A stretch of 64,000 nucleotides of DNA from DATKFM01 sp046154965 (GTDB lineage Bacteria; Pseudomonadota; Alphaproteobacteria; Dongiales; Dongiaceae), in the NCBI GenBank assembly GCA_046154965.1, contig JBJXDY010000055.1:1-64000 (forward strand), written 5' to 3'. Positions within the stretch are counted from its first letter, which is position 1. Every line of letters begins with the position of its first letter. This document shows positions 57,725 to 64,000 of the stretch, piece by piece. The notes beneath the pieces are model-generated. The model was not told the DNA's origin. It searched no databases and saw nothing but the letters and a program-made list of their open reading frames with translations. The position numbers and the translations under genes are program-made.

Positions 57725-59755
57725 CTATGTCGGCAGAGGCGAGATCGTCACTTCGATGGAATGCACGGCCGTGCTGCCGGCCATGTCGGCCTTGCGGCCT
57801 GGATTGAGGAAATTCACATTGGCGCGGCCGGGCTCGCGTTTCGGCCAGCGGCTCTTCCAGGTCAGCGCCGTGCCCTCCGGCACCATATCGTCGATCTTGG
57901 CGGTGAGGCGCAGCTCGCTGAGATCGTTCGCCACCCGCACCGGCGCGCCCGCGCCGATGTTGCGCTTGCGCGCGTCTTCAGGGTGAAGCACGACGATGTC
58001 GGCGCCCATCTTGCCGGCGATGTCGCCATCGTTGCCGTAGGAGCTGTTCATCAACCAGGGCGAAGCGGGCGACAGCAGGCGCAGGTTTCCCTTCGCCGGC
58101 CGCTCGTCGATCAGCGGCAACGGCGTGCGCGGATGGCCGTCGGCTTCGGCCTGCGCCGAGGCGATTTCGATCTTGCCGCTGGGCGTGGGGAATTTCAGAT
58201 CGGCGAACTGCAGGACCGGCTCTTGCCAGAGTTCCACCGTGCCCGCCTTGGCCAGCGCCTCATAGCCGCCGGCGATACGGGCTTGGGCGGCGATGTTCGC
58301 CAGCAGCGTCTTGTCGCTCTCGAACAACTCGGGCTCGGTGAAGCCCATGGCCGCCGCCAGCCGCCGGAAGATCTCCTGGTTCGGCAGCGCTTCGCCCAGG
58401 GGCGCCATCACCCGGTTTTGCGCTGACAGAGTCAGATTGAAATAGGGCGAGACGATATCGTCGAACTCCAGGAAGCTCGCGGCCGGCAGCACATAGTCGG
58501 CGAAATCCGCCGTGTCGGTCTGATAGAGATCCACCACCACCGTCAGCAGGTCCTCGCGGGCCAGCGCCCGCCGCAGCCGCGCCTGATCCGGATTGGATGC
58601 GGCGATATTGATGTTCCAGCAGAAGAGGGCGCTCGCTGCTTCCCTGTCCTCCAGCTTTGCGCAGAGATCCATATGGCTGACGCTGTTGCCGGGCACGCGG
58701 CGCAGCGCTCCGCCATCCAGATAGGCGCCGTCGATGCCCTTCCGGCCGCTGCCGTTGAGATAGTAGAAACCGGCGCCGGGCTTGCCGATATTGCCGCTGG
58801 CGGCGCTGAGCAGCGATACTGCGCGGAAGATGTTGCCGCCCAGCGGCTGCCGCTGCAGCCCCTGGCCCAGCCACAGCAGCGACGGACCCTTGGCGAACTC
58901 CCGCGCCGCACGCTCGATATCCGCCGCCGCCACGCCGGTCTGCGCCTCGCCCCATTGCGGCGTGCAGGGTGCCAGCAACGGCTCCACTTCCTCCCAGCCG
59001 ATACTGTTGGCCGCCAGAAATGTCCGGTCGATCAGCCCGTCGCGCTTCATCACCTGCAGCATGGCGAAGGCGAGGGCGCTGTCGGTGCCCGGTCTTACCT
59101 GCAGATAGAGATCGGCCGCCTCTGCCGTGCCATGGCGCACGGGATCGACGACGATGCGAAAAGCCTTCGCTTCCTTGAACCAGTGCTTATGGGCGTGGGG
59201 CGCGCTGGTCGACGGGTTGATGCCCCAGAGCAGCGCGCAGGCGGCGTCCTTGATGCTGCGGGGATCGAAGCCTGTGTAGGAGCTGCCGTACATGTACTCC
59301 AGGGCCTTGTGCCCCGCGGCGTTGCAGATGGAGTCGGGCTCCACCTCGCTGGCGCCCAGCCGGTTGAAGAAGCGCATCGGGAATCCGCCGGCGACGATGG
59401 AGCAGGTGCCAGTGTAGTGGGCGTGCCAGATCGAGGCCGGGCTGTGCCGCGCCAGGATTCCGTTCAGCCGCCCGGCGATCTCGGCCAGCGCCACGTCCCA
59501 GCTCACCGGCTCGAAGCGGCCCTCGCCCTTGGGGCCGATGCGCCGCAGCGGCCGCTGCAGCCGCGCCGCGGGGTCGCGCAGCACGCCGTTGTAGGCGATG
59601 GCGCATTTGCCGCAGAGCGCGCCGCGGCTCACCGGATGCTCGGGGTCGCCCAGCACCTTGACGATGCGCTCGCCGCGCTTGATCACGGCGATGCCGCAGG
59701 CATCGTAGCAGTCGCGCGGGCAGGTGGTGTGCAGGATGGTCTTCTCGTCGGACAT
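57725..59755 (-). CDS. Molybdopterin oxidoreductase (Mo/W-bis-MGD family)
   Basis: The 676-residue enzyme begins with a 4Fe-4S ligand set TCPRDCYDACG (Cys12, 16, 20) plus Cys48 (ALCGKC). It goes on to the MGD-binding domains (ADLYLQVRPGTDSALAFAML, RAVSLLSAASGNIGKPGAGF, TDTADFADYVLPAASFLEFD) and the C-terminal molydopterin dinucleotide domain (LRLLSPASPWLMNSSYG). Cys144 in EPDSICNAAGHK is where some family members carry the Mo ligand. No electron-transfer or membrane subunit is nearby. It could be an oxidoreductase of the PhsA/BisC/NapA-like class; the substrate is unknown. GAGGGAGC precedes the ATG. Confidence 0.87.
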   Translation of the reverse strand: MSDEKTILHTTCPRDCYDACGIAVIKRGERIVKVLGDPEHPVSRGALCGKCAIAYNGVLRDPAARLQRPLRRIGPKGEGRFEPVSWDVALAEIAGRLNGILARHSPASIWHAHYTGTCSIVAGGFPMRFFNRLGASEVEPDSICNAAGHKALEYMYGSSYTGFDPRSIKDAACALLWGINPSTSAPHAHKHWFKEAKAFRIVVDPVRHGTAEAADLYLQVRPGTDSALAFAMLQVMKRDGLIDRTFLAANSIGWEEVEPLLAPCTPQWGEAQTGVAAADIERAAREFAKGPSLLWLGQGLQRQPLGGNIFRAVSLLSAASGNIGKPGAGFYYLNGSGRKGIDGAYLDGGALRRVPGNSVSHMDLCAKLEDREAASALFCWNINIAASNPDQARLRRALAREDLLTVVVDLYQTDTADFADYVLPAASFLEFDDIVSPYFNLTLSAQNRVMAPLGEALPNQEIFRRLAAAMGFTEPELFESDKTLLANIAAQARIAGGYEALAKAGTVELWQEPVLQFADLKFPTPSGKIEIASAQAEADGHPRTPLPLIDERPAKGNLRLLSPASPWLMNSSYGNDGDIAGKMGADIVVLHPEDARKRNIGAGAPVRVANDLSELRLTAKIDDMVPEGTALTWKSRWPKREPGRANVNFLNPGRKADMAGSTAVHSIEVTISPLPT

Positions 59756-60067
59756 GGGCGGGCCGCTCCCTCGTTGAGAGCAAGTCTACACGGCCGAGTG
59801 CCACCGGTCGATGCAGTGCGTGAGTGCCTAAGGACGAGCGTGTTCTTGCGAGACACAAACTGACAATGCTCCCCCTTGAGGGAGATGATCCAGGAGGAAG
59901 AATGTCAATGACCCGCGCGACAGATGAAGGCGGAACTGAGGACCTGGAATCGTCGCCTCAGCGCCAGGCCCCGCCCGCTTGCTATGCATGCGGCCTCCCC
60001 CTCAAGGGAGGGGGTCTGACTCCTCACCATTCAATCCTTTGCCAACTGCAACGATGGGCAGCGATCG
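59756..60067. other. 312-bp intergenic region with two palindromic repeats
   Basis: CTCCCCCTTGAGGGAG at 59869-59884 and CCTCCCCCTCAAGGGAGGGGG at about 59994-60014 are near-palindromic and oriented as inverted copies, about 110 bp apart. Such CCCTTGAGGG/CCCTCAAGGG units resemble REP-like intergenic repeats. A GGAGGA followed by an ATG at 59902 opens a frame that only runs into the RND gene on the other strand; I do not accept it as a gene. Confidence 0.5.
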
Positions 60068-63000
60068 TCATTCCGCGGGCTGGATGCCGGGCTGCCGCGG
60101 CGGCTCCGCCGGTGCCGCCGCGAGCCGATGCTCGGCCGCGAAGAGCAGGTAGACCGCCGGCAGGATGAACAGCGTGAACACCGTGCCGATGGCCATGCCG
60201 CTGACCAGCATGATGCCGATGCTGTTGCGCGCCTCGGCGCCGGCGCCGGTGACGAACACCAGCGGCAGATGGCCGAACACCGTGGCGGCGGTCGTCATCA
60301 GGATCGGCCGCAGCCGGGTCACCGAGGCCTCGCGGATCGCCTCCAGCTTCGCGCGGCCTTGCTGCTGGAGCTCGTTGGCGAAAGCCACCATCAGGATGCC
60401 GTTCTTGGCGATCAGGCCCACCAGGGTGATGAGGCCGATCTGGCTGTAGATATTGATGGTCGTGAAGCCGAGGAAGGTGAAGACCAGGGCGGCGGTCAGC
60501 GCCAGCGGCACCGAGCCCAGCAGCACCACGAAGGGATCGCGGAAGCTGCCGAACTGCGCGGCCAGCACGAGATAGATCAGCAGGATGGCGAAGCCGAGGG
60601 TGCCGGCCAGGGTGGAGCCCTCCTGGCGGATCTGGCGGGATTCGCCGGCATAGTCGATCGTATAGCCGGACGGCAGGACGGCGCGCGCCGCGGATTCCAG
60701 CGTCGCCAGCCCGTCGGCCTTGGTCACGCCGGGGACCACGCCGCCGAACAGGCGGAAGCTGTCGGCCTGCTGGAAGCGCGCCAGGGTGCGCGGTGCCGTC
60801 GAGGTTTCCAGGCGGGCGACCGAAGCGAAGGGAACCTGGGTTCCGTCGCGAGTCTGGATCTTGTAGTCGAGGAGTTGCCCCGCCGCCGCGCGGGCATCGA
60901 CGCCGACCTGGGGGATCACCTTGTAGGCGCGCCCCTCCAGGCTGAAGCGGTTGACGTAGTTGCCGGCCAGCAGCAGGGCAAGCTGGCGACCCACTTCGGC
61001 GAGGTCGAGGCCGAGATCGGCGACCCGTTCGCGGTCCACCACCACCCTGACCTGCGGCAGGTCGATCTTCAGGTCGGTATCGGCGAACATGAACTTGCCG
61101 CTGCCGAACGCGGCGCCGACAAGCTGGGCGGCATAATCGGCCATCTGCTCCGGCGTGCCCGGGCCCTTGATCACCATCTCCACGTCGTAATTGCCGGCGC
61201 CCGGCAGGGACGGCGGCAGCACCGGGTAGAGCTGCAGCTCCGGCAGCGCCGCCAGCTGAGCGAAAACCTCGGGCTGGATCTCATGGGCGCTGCGCTCGCG
61301 GTCATGCCAGTCCTTCAGAAGGTAGCCGCCGAAGCCGCTGGAGGCGAACACGATCTCGAACATGGCCTGGAATTCCGGCAGCGCCACGCCGGTCTCGTAC
61401 ACCCGGTCCATGTGGCCGGCCGTGTAGGCGAGCGATGCATCGGGCGCCGAGTTCACCAGCATGATCACGATGCCCTCGTCCTCGATCGGCGCCAGCTCCT
61501 TGCCCGAGAACAGGTACAGCGGCGCGGCCAGCACGCAGATGGCGACGCCGACCGCCAGCGCCTGGGCGCGCAGATGCAGCACGGCATCGAGCATGCGGCG
61601 ATAGATCTCGGCGACACGGTCGAAGACGCGGCCGACGAAGCGGGTGTAGCGGCCCTCGCGCCCGCCGATGGGCGCCATATAGGCGCTCATGATCGGCGAC
61701 AGCGTGACCGCGACAACGCCGGAGAAGATCACGGCGATGGCCAGCGTGAACGCGAATTCCTTGAACAGCACGCCGGTGAGGCCGGAGAGAAAGCCTATCG
61801 GGGCGTAGACCGCCGCCAGAGTGATGGTCATGGCGACGATCGGCGCGAACAGTTGCCGCGCGCTGGTCAGCGCCGCCTCGACCCGGCCCATGCCCTCGCG
61901 CATGTACCGGGAGACGTTCTCGACCACGACGATGGCGTCGTCGACCACCAGGCCCACGGACAGCACGATCGCCAAAATGGTCAGCAGATTGAGCGAGAAG
62001 CCCAGCGCCACCATGGCGGCCATGGCGCCCACCAGCGAGATCGGGATCGCCACCAGCGGCACCAGGGCGGTGCGCGCCGACCCCAGGAACAGGAACACGA
62101 TCAGGCCGACGATCATGACCGTCTCGACGAAGGTGGTGGTGATCTCCTTCAGCGCGTTCTCCATGTAGGTCGCGCCGTCATAGGCGAGCGCGATCTCGGT
62201 GCCGGGCGGCAGATCGGCCTTGATCGCCTCGATCTCGGCCCGCAGCGCATAGGCGACGCTGATCTCATTGGCGCCCGGCAGCGGCCAGACCGAGAGATAC
62301 ACGGCGTCCTTGCCGTTGTAGCGCACATTGGCCGTCGCCTCTTCCGAGCCGAGTTCGACGCGGCCGATATCGGAGATGCGGATCAAGCGGCCGCCTTCTT
62401 CGCGCACGATCAGGCGCTCGAACTCATCGACGCTGCGCAGGTCGGTGTTGGCCAGCAGGTCTACCTGCACCTGGCCGCCCTTGGCCTGGCCGATCGCGGC
62501 CAGGAAGTTGTTGCGGGTCAGCGCCGCCTCCACCTCCGCGGCGCCGATGCCGAATGCAGCCAGCCGGGCGGCATCGAGCCAGATGCGCATCGCCTGCGGC
62601 CGGGCGCCTTCCAGGCCGACCCGCTGGACGTCGGGCAACGTGCTGAGCCGCGGCTGGATCTGCCGCGACAGGAAGTCGGTGAGCTGCGGCGGCGTCATCG
62701 TCGTCGAGGTCACGCTGACATAGAAGGACGCGTAAGGCCGGTCCGCGCGCTGCACCTCGACCACCGGCGGCTCGGTTTCCGCCGGCAGTTCGCTGCGGAT
62801 CTGATCGAGCCGGTTGCCGATTTCCGCCAGCGCTACATTGCTCGGATGGTTCAGCTTCAGCCGCACCGTCACCGTGCTCACCCCGGAGACGCTGGTCGAT
62901 TCGACGTAGTCGACGCCGGAGATCGAGGACACCGCGCGCTCGATCGGCGTGGTCACGAAGCCGCGGATGTTGTCGGCGGATGCGCCGACATAGACCGTCG

Positions 63001-63142
63001 TCACGACGATCGAGGAGCTCTCGATCCGCGGATACTGCTGGATCGGCAGCTCCATGGCGGCGCGCACGCCGACCAGCAGGATGACCAGATTGACGACGAT
63101 CGCGATGACCGGCCGCCGGACAAAGATATCGATGATGCGCAT
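60068..63142 (-). CDS. RND efflux transporter inner-membrane pump (HAE1 type)
   Basis: The 1024-residue pump has the expected two halves. The N-terminus is MRIIDIFVRRPVIAIVVNLV. Signature segments include GLVVDDAIVVVENVSRYMRE in TM4 with the DD pair needed for proton transfer, and LVGLIAKNGILMVAFANELQ in TM10. Two large periplasmic loops lie between. The true start is 63142; a longer frame runs into the MFP gene. It is co-transcribed with the MFP gene upstream (16 bp). It exports hydrophobic drugs or metabolites. Confidence 0.93.
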   Translation of the reverse strand: MRIIDIFVRRPVIAIVVNLVILLVGVRAAMELPIQQYPRIESSSIVVTTVYVGASADNIRGFVTTPIERAVSSISGVDYVESTSVSGVSTVTVRLKLNHPSNVALAEIGNRLDQIRSELPAETEPPVVEVQRADRPYASFYVSVTSTTMTPPQLTDFLSRQIQPRLSTLPDVQRVGLEGARPQAMRIWLDAARLAAFGIGAAEVEAALTRNNFLAAIGQAKGGQVQVDLLANTDLRSVDEFERLIVREEGGRLIRISDIGRVELGSEEATANVRYNGKDAVYLSVWPLPGANEISVAYALRAEIEAIKADLPPGTEIALAYDGATYMENALKEITTTFVETVMIVGLIVFLFLGSARTALVPLVAIPISLVGAMAAMVALGFSLNLLTILAIVLSVGLVVDDAIVVVENVSRYMREGMGRVEAALTSARQLFAPIVAMTITLAAVYAPIGFLSGLTGVLFKEFAFTLAIAVIFSGVVAVTLSPIMSAYMAPIGGREGRYTRFVGRVFDRVAEIYRRMLDAVLHLRAQALAVGVAICVLAAPLYLFSGKELAPIEDEGIVIMLVNSAPDASLAYTAGHMDRVYETGVALPEFQAMFEIVFASSGFGGYLLKDWHDRERSAHEIQPEVFAQLAALPELQLYPVLPPSLPGAGNYDVEMVIKGPGTPEQMADYAAQLVGAAFGSGKFMFADTDLKIDLPQVRVVVDRERVADLGLDLAEVGRQLALLLAGNYVNRFSLEGRAYKVIPQVGVDARAAAGQLLDYKIQTRDGTQVPFASVARLETSTAPRTLARFQQADSFRLFGGVVPGVTKADGLATLESAARAVLPSGYTIDYAGESRQIRQEGSTLAGTLGFAILLIYLVLAAQFGSFRDPFVVLLGSVPLALTAALVFTFLGFTTINIYSQIGLITLVGLIAKNGILMVAFANELQQQGRAKLEAIREASVTRLRPILMTTAATVFGHLPLVFVTGAGAEARNSIGIMLVSGMAIGTVFTLFILPAVYLLFAAEHRLAAAPAEPPRQPGIQPAE

Positions 63143-63158
63143 GGGAGCTGGCCTTCGC

Positions 63159-64000
63159 TCAATCGACGTTGGCTTGCGGGCCGCTGTCCTGCTCGGCGCT
63201 GGCTGCGTCGCCGGTCTGGACCAGAAGGCCTTCGCGCAGTTTGAACGAGCCGGCTGCCGCCACCAGGTCGCCTTCGGCGAGGCCGTCGAGGACGGCGATT
63301 TCGTCACCCTGGACCGGCCCGGTCTGCACGATGCGCTGGCGCGCCCGCAGCTTGCCCTCTTCCTCCACCAGCGCGTAGACGAGCTGGCCATAGGGCGCCC
63401 GGCGCACGGCCGTCAGCGGCACGAACAGAGCGGGGCTTGGCGCCGCGACCTTGGCCACGACATCGATGAAGGCGCCGGGGCGCAGCACCCCGCCCAGGTC
63501 CTTGGCCAGCGCGCGGAAGCGCACGGTCCGGTTGATGCCGTCGACGCTGGCGTCCTGGGCAATGATTTCGGCGGCGGCGGCGCCGCCCGGAATCTGCGGT
63601 GTGGACAGCATGACCGAGGCGCCGGGCCGGATCGCCGCCGCGTTGTCCTGCGGCAGCGAGAAATCCACATAGGCGTCATCGCCGACGCCTTGCAACATGG
63701 CGATGGAACTGCCGGCGTCGAGATAGGAGCCCGGCTGCAGGTCGGTCAGCCCGACGCGGGCGCGGAACGGCGATTTGATTGTTTTCTTCTCGATGCCGAC
63801 TTTGAGTTCTTGGGCGCGGGCTTCCGACGCCAGGAGCTGTTGCTGCGCTTCGTCGAGTTCCTGCGCCGAGACGGTTTGGCTGGCCCGCAGTTTCTTGCGC
63901 CGTTCGAAGGTCAGGCGGGCAAGTTCGGCCTCGGCCTGGGCCGCGGCCAGGCTCGCTTCCTCCTGCCGCGCGTCGAAGCGCACCAGCACCTGGCCGGCCT
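63159..64000 (-). CDS. RND efflux membrane fusion protein (5' part cut by window edge)
   Basis: The visible C-terminal ~280 residues have the coiled-coil (AAAQAEAELARLTFERRKKL, then ELDEAQQQLLASEARAQELK), the lipoyl half-motif KTIKSPFRARVGLTDLQPGS, the beta-barrel with VDFSLPQDNAAAIRPGASVM, and the C-terminal GPVQGDEIAVLDGLAEGDLV. This is a MexE/AcrA-type periplasmic adaptor that links the pump with an outer-membrane channel. The frame stays open to base 64000, so the start and signal peptide are outside the window. Confidence 0.92.
   Translation of the reverse strand, partial: AGQVLVRFDARQEEASLAAAQAEAELARLTFERRKKLRASQTVSAQELDEAQQQLLASEARAQELKVGIEKKTIKSPFRARVGLTDLQPGSYLDAGSSIAMLQGVGDDAYVDFSLPQDNAAAIRPGASVMLSTPQIPGGAAAAEIIAQDASVDGINRTVRFRALAKDLGGVLRPGAFIDVVAKVAAPSPALFVPLTAVRRAPYGQLVYALVEEEGKLRARQRIVQTGPVQGDEIAVLDGLAEGDLVAAAGSFKLREGLLVQTGDAASAEQDSGPQANVD

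Noticed and set aside
59902..60168. Small plus-strand gene starting at the ATG after GGAGGA
   Set aside because: The frame runs through a palindromic repeat into the antisense of the RND gene and has no conserved features.
60128..63244. Plus-strand open frame of 1038 codons opposite the RND pump gene
   Set aside because: It is the antisense of the pump gene, with His/Gln/Asp/Arg-rich low-complexity translation and no family features. Such frames are common in GC-rich DNA.
1..64000. CRISPR array or phage structural genes
   Set aside because: No regularly spaced direct repeats, cas genes or phage proteins were found.

Overview
The window is GC-rich, densely packed DNA from what looks like an alphaproteobacterium, most likely of the Rhodospirillales. 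The evidence is indirect: glcDEF and Dpp-type operons with stop/start overlaps, a zinc-free L36 protein, abundant DMGDH/GcvT-type amine catabolism genes, and the general codon style. No rRNA, complete tRNA or CRISPR array is present.

Layout. (1) 1-3725: a DUF4142 gene (cut by the left edge) and a cytochrome P460 gene, divergent from a LysR regulator, then an AraC regulator and a DUF488 protein. A frameshifted remnant of a class III adenylate cyclase follows (3785-4257). (2) 4258-16816: a Dpp/Opp-type ABC importer (two ATPases, two permeases, one binding protein), divergent from an XRE-type regulator and a catabolic operon of MttB-like methyltransferase, amidase, DMGDH-like FAD/GcvT demethylase and a small cupin. 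Together they read as uptake and stepwise breakdown of an N-methylated, probably amide-linked compound. (3) 16817-17470: a scar. It holds the start of a diaminopimelate-decarboxylase-like gene with an in-frame TAG, cut by a 187-bp inverted-repeat element, then the isolated 3' end of a tRNA gene, which is a typical integration footprint. (4) 17471-36737: a large glycan or glycoconjugate cluster with RmlA and RffA/WecE, four SAM methyltransferases, a GT2 and a large membrane protein, a DegT-like protein, a free acyl carrier protein, a NeuD-like acyltransferase, a PseH-like GNAT, two Fe(II)/2OG oxygenases, a free-standing adenylation domain whose ten specificity residues spell the serine code, a desaturase, a sulfotransferase and a WbqC-family protein. 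(5) 36751-46087: purN, a YpfJ-type metalloprotease, a small lipoprotein, an ATP-grasp protein convergent with a nitrilase, and a run of amino-acid enzymes (class IV aminotransferase, threonine-dehydratase-like enzyme, DadA-like oxidase) and a MATE exporter.

(6) 46175-51094: rpmJ with clear promoter and terminator, then glcDEF (glycolate oxidase) with an extra small membrane protein spliced between glcE and glcF. (7) 51095-54191: two tandem paralogues that look like degenerate GGDEF-EAL proteins. (8) 54198-57532: a DUF2817 peptidase, a TPR protein, a frameshifted LysE exporter, and two tiny genes preceded by homologous ~95-bp promoter modules. (9) 57725-64000: a molybdopterin oxidoreductase, a pair of palindromic repeats, and an RND efflux pump with its membrane fusion protein (cut by the right edge).

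The most promising candidate for an undescribed system is the aminoacyl-decoration part of region 4, followed by the MttB-amidase-DMGDH cassette and the degenerate GGDEF-EAL pair. All assignments come from reading the sequence; no search was run.
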